From Methylobacteriaceae bacterium (GTDB taxonomy: Bacteria > Pseudomonadota > Alphaproteobacteria > Rhizobiales > Beijerinckiaceae), in contig JACKJE010000008.1 in NCBI GenBank assembly GCA_020638135.1, forward strand, positions 62,001-126,000: a stretch of 64,000 nucleotides of DNA, written 5' to 3'. Positions 1 to 8,918 of this stretch are shown in pieces. The position numbers were made by a program, and so were the translations under genes. Within the stretch, counting starts at the first letter, position 1, and each line of letters starts with the position of its first letter. Below the pieces are notes generated by a model, which searched no databases, was not told the DNA's origin, and saw nothing but the letters and a program-made list of their open reading frames with translations.

Positions 1-13
1 CCCTTGCCGGGTG

Positions 14-903
14 TCAAGGTTCGCCCGCCGCGAGCCCTTTGGCGAAGGTCGCGCCGTCGTTGAGGCCCAGTTGGTAGGCGGCATTGAGGCCGGCGGCGTC
101 GGTCACCGTGAACTTGTTGACGCGGATCGGTTCGGACGGGCGCACGACCGTGCGCAGCGCGGTCGATTCGAGCGGCCGGGCGGAGCGCGTCGAGAGCACG
201 AGTGTGCGGGCGCCGCGGCTTCAGCCTCCGCCAGCCGGATCAGCGGGGGATTGTCGACCAGGCCGCCATCGAGCGCCGCGCGGCCATTGACCTGGCCGAT
301 CGGCATGAACGGCGGGACGGCGGCCGTCGCCATCAGGGCGTCGGCGAGTTCGGACGGAGAGCGCGCGGCATGGGTCGACAGCCAGTCGGGCTTAAGGCCG
401 AGGTAGAGGCCGGCGCGCGAATGGGCGGCGCCGGTGATCGTCTTCTCGACCTGATAGGCGCCGATCGAGGAGAGCGCCGCGAGCGCCCCCGGCATCCAGG
501 CGGGGGGATGGGCGACCTGGATGAGGATTTCGGGCGCGCGGCGCAAGGCGGCGAGTTCGGCTTCGCCAAAGGTTTCCGCGATCAGGGCGCGATACAGGTC
601 GCCGACCAGAAAGGGCGAACGGCCGCGCGCCAGCTGCGTCCAGTCGAGGCCGCTGCGCGTCTCGGCGCAGGCGCGAAAGACCCGCTCGCGCACGCGGTCG
701 CCGGCGCCGATGAGCGAAAAGCATGCCTGGAATGCGCCGGCGGAGACGCCGACGACGAAACGCGGCCTTTGCGGGCGCAGCGCGGTCAGAGCGTCCCAGA
801 AGCCGCCCTGCCAGTAGCAGCGGGCGCCGCCGCCAGCGAAGGCGACGGCGGCGAAATCGCCTTGCGCCGGTTCGGCGGGGCTGTCGGTGCTGGACGCGGG
901 CAT
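14..903 (-). pseudogene. Patatin-like phospholipase, frameshifted near its C-terminus
   Basis: The reading frame from 903 encodes a patatin-fold lipid acyl hydrolase. It has the oxyanion-hole motif GGGAR at residues 24-28, the nucleophile elbow GVSAG at 52-56 (Ser54) and the catalytic Asp motif DGG at 212, which together give a complete Ser-Asp dyad. After about position 220 this frame turns into an unlikely Ser/Arg/Pro-rich tail. The adjacent frame continues with a natural-looking end (RTLVLSTRSARPLE and onward to a stop at 14). One missing base around 213-222 explains the break; an extra G in a GAAGCC context would restore it. It may be a real mutation or a sequencing error. No signal peptide is visible. 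It is transcribed away from the aldehyde dehydrogenase gene. The family call is firm, the substrate unknown. Confidence 0.75.
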
Positions 904-1030
904 GGGCGATGCCTACCGCGCTGCGAAATGCGTGTCGAGATTTGAGCGCGGGGCTTGGCCTGCGACGTCGAGACGCTATTGTGTCGCCCGACGCCGGCCG
1001 AGGCCGAGCAAGAATTCACGGGAGCGAAAC

Positions 1031-2473
1031 ATGCGCGACTATCTGAAGTTCTACATCGACGGCAAATGGGTGGATCCGGTTGCGGCGAAGACGCTCGACG
1101 TCATCAATCCGGCCACCGAAGCCGTCGCCGGCCGCATTTCGCTCGGCGGCGCCGAGGATGTGGACCGCGCCGTCAAGGCCGCCCGCAAGGCTTTCGAGAG
1201 CTGGTCGCAGACCTCGCGCGAAGAACGCATGGACCTGTTCATGCGCATCATGGCGGAGTTGAAGAAGCGCCACGAGGATATGGCCAAGGCCATTACGGAA
1301 GAAATGGGCGCCCCGGTGTGGCTGGCGCAGCGCGCGCAGGCGGCCATGGGCGCGGCGCATTTCGGCACGGCGCTCAACGTGCTCAAGACCTACAAGTTCG
1401 AGGAGCCGCAGCGCGGCACGACGCTGATCGTCAAGGAGCCGATCGGCGTCTGTGGTTTCATCACGCCGTGGAACTGGCCGCTCAACCAGATCGCCTGCAA
1501 GGTCGCGCTGGCGCTGGCGGTCGGCTGCACCATGGTGCTGAAGCCTTCCGAGATCGCGCCCTTCTCGGCGCAGATTTTCGCCGAGATCATGGACGCGGCT
1601 GGCGTGCCGGCCGGCGTGTTCAACATGATCAATGGCGACGGGCTGGGCGTCGGCGCCGCCATCTCGTCGCATCCGGGCGTCGACATGGTGTCCTTCACCG
1701 GCTCGACCCGCGCGGGTATCGAGGTCGCCAAGAACGCCGCGCCGACGATCAAGCGCGTGCATCAGGAACTCGGCGGCAAGAGCCCGAACATCATCCTCGA
1801 AGACGCCGACATGAAGACGGCGATCACTGGCGGCGTGCGCTCGGTGATGACCAATTCCGGCCAGTCCTGCAACGCGCCGACGCGCATGCTGGCGCCGAAA
1901 TCGAAGATGGCGGAAGTCGTCGCCATCGCCAAGGCGGCGGCGGAAGCGACCACGGTCGGCGATCCCAACGGCAATGCGCAGATGGGACCCGTCGTCTCCG
2001 AGGTCCAGTGGAACAAGATCCAGGGCCTGATCAAGAAGGGCATCGAGGAAGGCGCGACGCTGGTCGCCGGCGGCCCCGGCAAGCCGGAAGGGCTGGACAA
2101 GGGCTATTACGTCAAGCCGACGATCTTCGCCGACGTGACGCCTGATATGACGATCGCCAGGGAAGAAATCTTCGGGCCGGTCCTCTCGATCATGCCCTAT
2201 GACAATGTCGACCAGGCCGTGCAGATCGGCAACGATACGGAATATGGCCTTGCGGCCTATGTCTCGGGCGGAGATTTCGAGAAGGTGCGCGCGGTGGCTT
2301 CGCGGATGCGCGCGGGCCAGGTGTCGCTCAACGGCGCCGGTCCAGACATGATGGCGCCGTTCGGCGGCTACAAGCAGTCCGGCAATGGTCGCGAATGGGG
2401 CGACCACGCCTTCGCCGAATTCCTCGAGACCAAGGCGATCATCGGCGTGCCGAAGCTCGAGGCGGCGGAATAG
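1031..2473 (+). CDS. NAD(P)-dependent aldehyde dehydrogenase
   Basis: A 480-residue cytoplasmic enzyme of the ALDH superfamily, which oxidises an aldehyde to the carboxylate with NAD(P)+. The cofactor-binding segment ITPWNWP is followed by KPSE. The Rossmann-turn motif FTGSTRAG precedes the catalytic pair, Glu246 in QELGGKSP and Cys280 in NSGQSCNAP. The C-terminal EEIFGPVLS motif is intact. The start at 1031 is preceded by GGGAGCGAAAC, a good ribosome site, and gives the usual family length. The in-frame extension to 887 overlaps the divergent lipase gene and is not ALDH-like. The substrate cannot be read from the sequence. Confidence 0.92.
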   Translation: MRDYLKFYIDGKWVDPVAAKTLDVINPATEAVAGRISLGGAEDVDRAVKAARKAFESWSQTSREERMDLFMRIMAELKKRHEDMAKAITEEMGAPVWLAQRAQAAMGAAHFGTALNVLKTYKFEEPQRGTTLIVKEPIGVCGFITPWNWPLNQIACKVALALAVGCTMVLKPSEIAPFSAQIFAEIMDAAGVPAGVFNMINGDGLGVGAAISSHPGVDMVSFTGSTRAGIEVAKNAAPTIKRVHQELGGKSPNIILEDADMKTAITGGVRSVMTNSGQSCNAPTRMLAPKSKMAEVVAIAKAAAEATTVGDPNGNAQMGPVVSEVQWNKIQGLIKKGIEEGATLVAGGPGKPEGLDKGYYVKPTIFADVTPDMTIAREEIFGPVLSIMPYDNVDQAVQIGNDTEYGLAAYVSGGDFEKVRAVASRMRAGQVSLNGAGPDMMAPFGGYKQSGNGREWGDHAFAEFLETKAIIGVPKLEAAE

Positions 2474-2494
2474 ACCGCGCACCGCAGGCCGACC

Positions 2495-2929
2495 TCAGGA
2501 CCCGACGAAGTCCTGAGCGTCGGCCAGCGAGGGAAAAAGACGCGGTCCGAGCAGCGTATCGACGATGACGGACCCGTCGTCATGCTCGATGAAAGGACGA
2601 TCGCCGATCACGCCACGCCGCGACCGCGCCGGCGGTGGTGGCCGCGCCGGTTCGTCGCGGCGTTGCGCAGAGCGAGCGAGGGCGGCGGCGAAAAACGAAT
2701 CCAGCGCGCCGAAGCCGGCGCGCAGCGCATCGAGAATGAGCAGGGTTGCGCCGGTCATGAGCAGGGCGACGGCGATGACGAGAGCGACGGCGAGCGCGCC
2801 GTCGTCGCGCGGCGCGCCGAGCGTCAGCCTGGAGACCGCCAGAGCGATGAGCGCCGCCCAGCCGAAGGCGCCGGCGAAAACGCCCGCCCGTCGCAAGCGT
2901 GTAGTTGTCGCCGAACCCTTGGCCCTCAT
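2495..2929 (-). CDS. Small membrane protein of unknown function, last gene of the leftward flagellar operon
   Basis: A 144-residue protein that I do not recognise. It has an Arg-rich N-terminus, two hydrophobic helices (about residues 14-37 and 43-68), a helical stretch, a Pro/Arg-rich linker, and a short C-terminal segment DGSVIVDTLLGPRLFPSLADAQDFVGS-like in character, ending in acidic and aromatic residues. It starts four bases inside the preceding gene, so it is translationally coupled to the flagellar genes upstream. That suggests a motility-related accessory role, but this is inference from position only. Confidence 0.6.
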   Translation of the reverse strand: MRAKGSATTTRLRRAGVFAGAFGWAALIALAVSRLTLGAPRDDGALAVALVIAVALLMTGATLLILDALRAGFGALDSFFAAALARSAQRRDEPARPPPPARSRRGVIGDRPFIEHDDGSVIVDTLLGPRLFPSLADAQDFVGS

Positions 2930-3375
2930 TTGCGAATCTCGTCCTTAGAGACGTAGTTGAATTCCTGGACGAGGATTTCCCGCACCAGTTCCGGTGGCAC
3001 GCGCTCGGTGACGCGGGCTCTGAGTGTGTCGATGATTCTGGTGAGATCGGCGCGTTGCAGCTTGCGGAAGTCCACCTTTTCCTCGGCGTAGAGAAGACGG
3101 AACGCCTCGTCGAGAATGACGCCGTCCGGCGCGACCGTGGCCGCCTTCAATGCGGCGGCTTCGCCGGTATAGGCGAATTGAGCGACGACATAGCCTTGCA
3201 CATGTCCTGCCGCGAGAATGGGAACATTGATGATGCGGGTCTTACGCTGTTCGAGCGCCTGAGGGGCCTTTGCCGCAGCGGATTGCGCGCGCTGCGCCTT
3301 CCAGCGAGCGACGCCGAAACTGGTCGACAGGGTGAGGATGGAGACCCAAAGCGCCAGAAGGAGCGGCTTGATCAA
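2926..3375 (-). CDS. Single-pass membrane protein, weakly FliL-like
   Basis: A 149-residue protein with one N-terminal hydrophobic helix (residues about 4-22) and a predicted extracytoplasmic domain. The C-terminal half (LTRIIDTLRARVTERVPPEL then VREILVQEFNYVSKDE) has the spacing of the FliL C-terminal domain, where a helix is followed by a strand leading to a Q/E-F motif. Similarity is too weak to name it. A separate, clearer fliL lies at 19116, so this could be a second FliL-like stator-associated protein or an unrelated flagellar membrane protein. It overlaps the upstream gene by four bases. Confidence 0.6.
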   Translation of the reverse strand: MIKPLLLALWVSILTLSTSFGVARWKAQRAQSAAAKAPQALEQRKTRIINVPILAAGHVQGYVVAQFAYTGEAAALKAATVAPDGVILDEAFRLLYAEEKVDFRKLQRADLTRIIDTLRARVTERVPPELVREILVQEFNYVSKDEIRK

Positions 3376-3776
3376 TAGACCGCGCCCCTACGCGACGCGG
3401 CGGCCGAATAGGTGCGGTCGGATTCCTCTTCCGCGATCGCCTTCATAATGATCGCCGATACCTGCCGGGCCGCATTGACGTGACAGCGCAGCGTCTTCTG
3501 GTTGCGGATGATCGCGTCCTTCAGGTCGCGTAGCGCCGCGATCACTTCCGCATCGCGCAACGGGCGCACGAATGCGGGCGCGCGACGCGACAGTTCGAGC
3601 AGGCACAAATCTTTGCGGTGACGAAATTCGCCGTGGTCAATACGGCCGCCGCTCGACAGGGCCGCCGTTTCCTCGTCGATCGTGGCCTGCGTGCGACGGA
3701 TCACGCGAAGCAGGCCGTCGCGTGGCGGTTCCGCGCTGTCGTTCTCGTCGATCCTGCCGCCGGGCGGATGATTCAT
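3372..3776 (-). CDS. FlgN-like flagellar export chaperone candidate
   Basis: A 134-residue, mostly helical cytoplasmic protein. The pattern of a long N-terminal helix (IRRTQATIDEETAALSSG), a K/L-rich helix (RKDLCLLELSRRA) and a C-terminal helix with a conserved Asn (IIRNQKTLRCHVNAARQVS) resembles the FlgN family, which holds the hook-junction proteins FlgK and FlgL before export. It lies in an operon with export-apparatus genes and next to the rod-binding gene. No diagnostic motif exists for the family, so the call rests on architecture and context. Confidence 0.45.
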   Translation of the reverse strand: MNHPPGGRIDENDSAEPPRDGLLRVIRRTQATIDEETAALSSGGRIDHGEFRHRKDLCLLELSRRAPAFVRPLRDAEVIAALRDLKDAIIRNQKTLRCHVNAARQVSAIIMKAIAEEESDRTYSAAASRRGAVY

Positions 3777-3779
3777 GAC

Positions 3780-4268
3780 TCAGGTCTCCAGCGTCGGCAG
3801 CGGCATCGTTCCGCTTGGCGGGGCGGCCACGCGTAACGCGGGGGCGTTCCCGCCGGCGTGCGAGGCGCGAAACACGGACGCCGACACGCAATCCGCGAGT
3901 TGTTGCGCAAGCATCGAGGTCCAGACAGCCGAAGCGGAGCTCTTCGACCCCATTGCCGCGCCGAGCTTCGGCATGAGCGTCTCGAAGGTTTTCTGCAGCA
4001 GCACGCCGCCCAGCGCGCGGTAGGCCATTGCGGACGGATCGCTGGATTCGTCCTGCCTTGCCAGCGCCTTCTTCACACCCTGCGCGACAGTTGGCGCGGC
4101 GCCCGTGGCGGGTCTTGGAATATGTCGATCTCCGGGATCGACCAGCTTCGCGAATTCGCCGGCGTCTTGGGATGCGAAAGATTCGAGTCTGCGCCGGGCC
4201 GCCAGCGCGCGTTGCGGATCGGCGGCCGCCGCAACTTCCGAGATGATGTCGCCTGAGACCGCTAGCAC
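3780..4268 (-). CDS. Rod-binding protein, FlgJ N-terminal domain type (CheL family)
   Basis: A 162-residue protein matching the rod-binding half of FlgJ, which caps the growing rod in the periplasm. The signature helix pair is visible: GGVLLQKTFETLMPKL followed by WTSMLAQQLADCVSAS, corresponding to the family pattern of a Phe-containing helix and an M-LA-QLAD helix. No muramidase domain is attached, as is usual in alphaproteobacteria, where the lytic enzyme is separate (see 27094). The start is a GTG at 4268 with GGAG about seven bases upstream. Confidence 0.7.
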   Translation of the reverse strand: MLAVSGDIISEVAAAADPQRALAARRRLESFASQDAGEFAKLVDPGDRHIPRPATGAAPTVAQGVKKALARQDESSDPSAMAYRALGGVLLQKTFETLMPKLGAAMGSKSSASAVWTSMLAQQLADCVSASVFRASHAGGNAPALRVAAPPSGTMPLPTLET

Positions 4269-4285
4269 ATGAAAGCTCCGAAGGA

Positions 4286-4699
4286 TCAGAGCTTAGTCTC
4301 GTCGGGCTTGCCGCAAGCTGACGCGCTTGCCGAGCCGAGCCGGATTTCTTCCAGACTTCGTCGTTGCGCTTGATCCTCGAACTCGCTTCGAATTCTCCCG
4401 AGCGCGCGCGCGGCGGCGCGGGCGCGTTTCTCGGCGGCAAGACGCTGTTCGTTCTCGGCGTCGAGCCGCGCGACGATTTCCATGCGCTCGCGCGCGATCG
4501 ACGCGAGACGGCGTGACGCCATATGCTGCAGCCTTTCGTTACAGCCCTCGGGCGCGCCCAGCAGGTCGAGGATCGCTTGTTCCTGTCTGTCGAGCGCCGC
4601 CGTCTCGCCGGCCAGCCGAGCGCGGCGCGCCTGAATGGAGTTTTGCAGAACGTCGAAGAGCCGGACGACGCGCGCCAATCGAACGTGCCGGTCGCGCAT
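4286..4699 (-). CDS. Coiled-coil protein, FliJ-like
   Basis: A 137-residue, Arg/Glu/Ala-rich protein that is almost entirely helical coiled coil (two long antiparallel helices, about residues 5-50 and 55-120), with no membrane segment. This size, composition and its place just behind fliR fit FliJ, the central stalk of the flagellar export ATPase that joins FliI to FlhA. Sequence conservation in FliJ is low, so the call is from architecture plus context. It begins three bases after the fliR stop. Confidence 0.5.
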   Translation of the reverse strand: MRDRHVRLARVVRLFDVLQNSIQARRARLAGETAALDRQEQAILDLLGAPEGCNERLQHMASRRLASIARERMEIVARLDAENEQRLAAEKRARAAARALGRIRSEFEDQAQRRSLEEIRLGSASASACGKPDETKL

Positions 4700-4702
4700 G
4701 GC

Positions 4703-5458
4703 CTACATTCGTCCGAGCCAGTGTCGGAAGTCCGCCAGGAACTGCGTCGAAATATCGACCCAGGCGATGGACAGGAGGACGAGGCCGCCGAACAGAACGA
4801 TCGGCGCGGCCACGAAATAGATCGCGATCTGCGGCGTGATCTTGTTGACCAGCGCAAAGGCGAAGTTGGAGACGATTCCATAGATGAGAAATGGCGAGGC
4901 CAGGCGAAAGCCGATCGAGAAACCGAAAGACAGGGTGTCCGAAATTCGCGCAAGCGCGAATTGCGGGGCGATCGCGCTTCCAAGCGGAACAGCCGCATAG
5001 GATTCGTAGACGGCGCGAATGATCTCCCAGTGAAGATCTGTCACGAACAGCAATGTCGTCGTTGCGAAAAGCACGAGTGACGCGAATTCGGGAATGCTCT
5101 CGGATTCATCGATCCGGGGAGCGAACGACGAACTCGCGCCGATCGCGAACGAGGCGGCCGTGAACATGGTCTCCAGGGAAGCAAAGACGGTTCGGGCCAA
5201 CAGTCCCATGGCTGCGCCGACCGCCGATTCCCGGATGATGTAAGACGCCATGTCGAAGGTATCCAGCTTGAATGTGCGCGGCCCTATGGTCGCAATGATC
5301 GGTGGGCTCAGAGCGATGCTGAGGCCGATCGCGACCAGAAGCCGGACCCGCACGGGGATGCGGGGGCTCGAAAAACCCGGCGCGAAGGAGAGGCAGAGGC
5401 CGATGCGGCAGAACACCAGAAATCCAGCGACAAGGCTGAGTTCGTCGAGGCGGATCAA
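4703..5458 (-). CDS. fliR: Flagellar export gate protein FliR
   Basis: A 251-residue inner-membrane component of the FliPQR export gate. Six hydrophobic segments are evident, along with the characteristic central stretch (ESAVGAAMGLLARTVFASLE) and the C-terminal PIVLFGGLVLLSIAW helix. The start is a TTG at 5456-5458 overlapping the flhA stop (TTGA), so translation is coupled. The encoded start (M)IRLDELSLVAGF is the expected FliR N-terminus, and no ATG gives the right length. Confidence 0.88.
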   Translation of the reverse strand: MIRLDELSLVAGFLVFCRIGLCLSFAPGFSSPRIPVRVRLLVAIGLSIALSPPIIATIGPRTFKLDTFDMASYIIRESAVGAAMGLLARTVFASLETMFTAASFAIGASSSFAPRIDESESIPEFASLVLFATTTLLFVTDLHWEIIRAVYESYAAVPLGSAIAPQFALARISDTLSFGFSIGFRLASPFLIYGIVSNFAFALVNKITPQIAIYFVAAPIVLFGGLVLLSIAWVDISTQFLADFRHWLGRM

Positions 5459-7551
5459 GAGACCGAACCGAGGGTCTTGATGTTCACGCCTCGCGCCAAT
5501 TCGAGCGTCGAGAGGACCGGCACGTTGGGAAACATGCGTTCCGTGATCATGCGCAGGTAGGGGCGGATTTCGGGCGTGGCGACCAGCGCGATGGCATGGC
5601 CCCGATCGAGATGGGGCCCGAGCGCCGCGCTCGCCTCGGTCTGAAATTTTTCGATCAACGTAGGATCGATGTCGAATTCGAGCGCTTCGCCTTTCGAATC
5701 GCGCTTGAGGTGCTGGTGAAAGGCCTGATCCCATCGCGCGCCCGTTCGGACGACATGGAGAACGCCGCCGACGAGAATCTCGTTGCAGATCTGCGGAGCA
5801 ATCCGGATTCTTACGTGTTCGACGATCTGTTCGACGCGCCGCAGATATGGGACGACTTCGGCGATTGCCTCGAGAATCAGATTGAGACTGCGTATCGAGA
5901 TGCGCTCGGCGAGGAGGTTCTTGAACACGCTCTGGAGTCCTGAGTACGAAATCTGCGACGGACAGATTTCGTCCAGAAGCTTGCGGTACTCGGGTTCGAC
6001 ATTGTCGAGAAGGGCGCGCATGTCGCGATAGGAAAAGAGCTGCGAAAGATTGCCGCGAAGCACTTCGGAGAGGTGCGTGAGAATGACGGAGATGTTGTCG
6101 ATCGGCTCGTAGCCGGCGCGCCGGGCCTCGGCCACGAAGGATGGCGAAATCCACATGGCGTTCATGCCGAATGCCGGTTCGCGTGTCAGTTCGCCGATCA
6201 GATCCGGCTTCGGTCCGTCGCCAAAGATGATCAGGCTGTCCCCGACGGGAATCTCGACGGAGGCGACCACCGCGCCGTGGATGCGGATCTGGTAGGCGCG
6301 CGGCGGCAGGTCCAGCGAATTCGACAGCTTGATGTCGGGAATGACGAAGCCGTACCGTTGCGCAAATTTCCGGCGCATCTTGGCGACGCGGTGCGACATT
6401 TCCTCGAAGGTCGGGACGACGCGCGCCGCCAGTTGCTGGCCGATGCACAATTCGATCTCGGTCGCCCGCAGATATTCCTTGACCGAGTCGCTTTCGGCAT
6501 CGGCGGCCTTCTGCCGCGCCTCGTCCGCGCGCGCCCGCTCCGTCGCTGAAATCCTGGCGAAATGTCTTGGGATCGCGACGCCGCTGAACGCGAGCAGCGC
6601 GCCGAGCAGGGCGAATGGTACGAAGGGCAGGCCGGGAATGAGCGCCAGCACGGACATCAAACCGCCGGCGAGGAACAAGGCGCGGGGGTGACGCGTGAGC
6701 TGGCCGACCACAGCCTGATCGGCCGAGCCGCGCGTGCCGCCCTTCGAGACCAGCAGGCCGGCGGCCAGGGACACGATGAGCGCGGGGATTTGCGACACGA
6801 GCCCGTCGCCGACCGAAAGCTTGGTGAAGATGTTGACGGCGTCGGTCGGCGTCATGCCATGACGCGTAATGCCGATGAGGATGCCGCCGAAGATGTTCAC
6901 GGCCAGGATGATCAGGCCGGCGACGGCGTCGCCGCGCACGAATTTCGACGCGCCGTCCATCGACCCGAAGAATGCGCTCTCCTCCTCGAGTTCGCGCCGC
7001 CGCGTCTGCGCCTCCTTGTCGTCGATGAGGCCGGCCGATAGATCCGCGTCGATGGCCATCTGCTTGCCGGGGATCGCGTCGAGCGTGAAACGGGCGCCGA
7101 CCTCGGCAATTCGCGTCGCGCCTTTCGTGATGACCAGAAAATTGACGGTGATCAAAATCGTGAACACGACGATGCCGATAACGAAATCGCCGCTCATTAC
7201 CAGTCGCGCAAATCCGCCGATGACATAGCCTGCCGCCGACACGCCTTCGGAGCCGTGCGACAGGATGAGGCGCGTCGTTGCGATGTTGAGCGAGAGCCGC
7301 AACATGGTGGAGACGAGCAGGATGGTCGGGAAAGCGGAGAATTCGAGAGGCTTCTCGATCCACAAGGCGACCATGAGTATCAGGACCGAGATTGAAATTG
7401 ACAGGGCGAGGCCGATGTCGATCAGGACCGGAGGCGTCGGCAGGAAGAAAATCGACAGGATCAGGACGATCCCTGTCGCAAAGAGAACGTCGAGAGAGTT
7501 CGCGCGCTCTTTCGCAATGGGGGCGTCGAAAGCTGCCCGCGACTGCTTCAT
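5455..7551 (-). CDS. flhA: Flagellar export gate protein FlhA
   Basis: A 698-residue polytopic membrane protein of the flagellar type III export gate. The N-terminal half has about eight membrane helices. The family signature loop (AIPGKQMAIDADLSAGLID) and the following SAFFGSMDGASKFVRGDA segment are intact. The C-terminal half is the cytoplasmic nonameric ring domain that docks chaperones, ending with the KTLGSVS tail. Length is normal for FlhA. Its start overlaps the fliI stop by four bases. Confidence 0.95.
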   Translation of the reverse strand: MKQSRAAFDAPIAKERANSLDVLFATGIVLILSIFFLPTPPVLIDIGLALSISISVLILMVALWIEKPLEFSAFPTILLVSTMLRLSLNIATTRLILSHGSEGVSAAGYVIGGFARLVMSGDFVIGIVVFTILITVNFLVITKGATRIAEVGARFTLDAIPGKQMAIDADLSAGLIDDKEAQTRRRELEEESAFFGSMDGASKFVRGDAVAGLIILAVNIFGGILIGITRHGMTPTDAVNIFTKLSVGDGLVSQIPALIVSLAAGLLVSKGGTRGSADQAVVGQLTRHPRALFLAGGLMSVLALIPGLPFVPFALLGALLAFSGVAIPRHFARISATERARADEARQKAADAESDSVKEYLRATEIELCIGQQLAARVVPTFEEMSHRVAKMRRKFAQRYGFVIPDIKLSNSLDLPPRAYQIRIHGAVVASVEIPVGDSLIIFGDGPKPDLIGELTREPAFGMNAMWISPSFVAEARRAGYEPIDNISVILTHLSEVLRGNLSQLFSYRDMRALLDNVEPEYRKLLDEICPSQISYSGLQSVFKNLLAERISIRSLNLILEAIAEVVPYLRRVEQIVEHVRIRIAPQICNEILVGGVLHVVRTGARWDQAFHQHLKRDSKGEALEFDIDPTLIEKFQTEASAALGPHLDRGHAIALVATPEIRPYLRMITERMFPNVPVLSTLELARGVNIKTLGSVS

Positions 7552-8918
7552 CGGACCGACGGCTCGACGCTGGCGCTCTGGCGCTTCAGGGCTTCTGCGA
7601 CATCCTTGAACGCGTCAGGACAAGCTGGATCAGCTCCGGACTGGTTGAGGGTCGCGTACAGCGGCGGAACGATCGCGACCGCAGCGTCGAGTTCCGAGTC
7701 GACGCCCGGCTGGTAGCCGCCCATCTGGCGCAGGTCGCGCGATTCCTCGAACCGTGCGACGAGACCACGGAGCCGATTTGCGAATGCCTGACGGTCGGCG
7801 GATAGCGCGACATGCGCAAGCCGGGACACGGACATTGGAATGTTGATCGCGGGATAGCGGCCTTGCGCAGCGACCGTGCGGTCGAGGACGACATGGCCGT
7901 CGACAATCCCGCGCACGGCGTCGGCGATTGGATCGTTGTGATCGTCGCCGTCGATCAGAACCGAAAATACGCCGGTGATATCGCCGGCGCCTGCAGGACC
8001 CGGACCAGCGCGCTCGAGCAGGCGCGGCAGGTCGGCGAATACGCTGGGAGGAAAGCCGCGCGAGACCGGCGGTTCGCCGGAGGCGATCGCGATCTCGCGG
8101 CATGCCAGGGCGAATCGCGTCACGGAATCGAGGACCAGCAGAACCGAATCGCCCTGATCGCGAAAATGTTCGGCGACCGTCATGGCCGTGCGCGCGGCCA
8201 TCCGTCGAAGGAGCGCGCTCTCGTCGCCGGTCGACACGACGATGATCATATTGTTGCGGCGCGCCTCCGGAATGAGTTCGATGAATTCGCGAACCTCGCG
8301 GCCGCGTTCGCCGACCAGCCCGACCACGACGACGTTGAAGTGATTGGCGGTCGTCAGCATTCCCAGCAGCGTCGACTTCCCGACGCCAGATCCCGCGAAG
8401 ATACCGAGCCGCTGTCCGACACACAGGGGCGTAAACAGATCGATCGTCTTGACGCCAGTCGATACGCTTTGCGACAGAAGCCGTCGGGCCAGAGCTGGCG
8501 GAGCGCTCGTCGCGATGGCGCGCTCCATTGGTCCGCGCGCGAGATCGCCGCGTCCGTCGATCGGCGCACCGAGCGCATTGACCACACGTCCGAGCCAGCC
8601 GCTGCCCGGCGCAATCGACAAGGGCCCGCGGCGAAGGAGACGCGTTCCGATCTTGAGGGATGCGTCTGCCTGATAGAGAGCGGCCGAGGCTGCTTCCGAG
8701 GAGACATGAAGCACCTCGGCGCATGGCGTGGTTGCGCCGCGTTCGACGAGTACGTCCTGAATCGAGGCAAATTCTCTCAATCCGACGACGCGGCAGCTGC
8801 CTTGTCCGATTTCCGTTATTGTTCCGCCGACGGCAAGCGCGTCACGTGTCGGATGGAAGTCTTCGATCAGGCGGATGAAGCGTGTAAGCGCGTCGTCGCC
8901 CCTTGCCAGAACGGTCAT
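7548..8918 (-). CDS. fliI: Flagellar export ATPase FliI
   Basis: A 456-residue cytoplasmic ATPase related to F1-beta, energising flagellar type III export. The Walker A motif AGSGVGKS sits around residues 174-182. A Walker B-like strand LLVLDSVTRFA and the GERGREVREF segment follow, all intact. The N-terminal beta-barrel and the C-terminal helical domain have normal length. The ATG at 8918 overlaps the flgF stop by four bases. A FliH-like partner is encoded separately at 23043. Confidence 0.95.
   Translation of the reverse strand: MTVLARGDDALTRFIRLIEDFHPTRDALAVGGTITEIGQGSCRVVGLREFASIQDVLVERGATTPCAEVLHVSSEAASAALYQADASLKIGTRLLRRGPLSIAPGSGWLGRVVNALGAPIDGRGDLARGPMERAIATSAPPALARRLLSQSVSTGVKTIDLFTPLCVGQRLGIFAGSGVGKSTLLGMLTTANHFNVVVVGLVGERGREVREFIELIPEARRNNMIIVVSTGDESALLRRMAARTAMTVAEHFRDQGDSVLLVLDSVTRFALACREIAIASGEPPVSRGFPPSVFADLPRLLERAGPGPAGAGDITGVFSVLIDGDDHNDPIADAVRGIVDGHVVLDRTVAAQGRYPAINIPMSVSRLAHVALSADRQAFANRLRGLVARFEESRDLRQMGGYQPGVDSELDAAVAIVPPLYATLNQSGADPACPDAFKDVAEALKRQSASVEPSVR

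Noticed and set aside
1016..2482. 488-codon open frame antisense to the aldehyde dehydrogenase
   Set aside because: Arg/His/Asp-rich translation with no domain pattern; it is the GC-skew shadow of a strongly supported gene.
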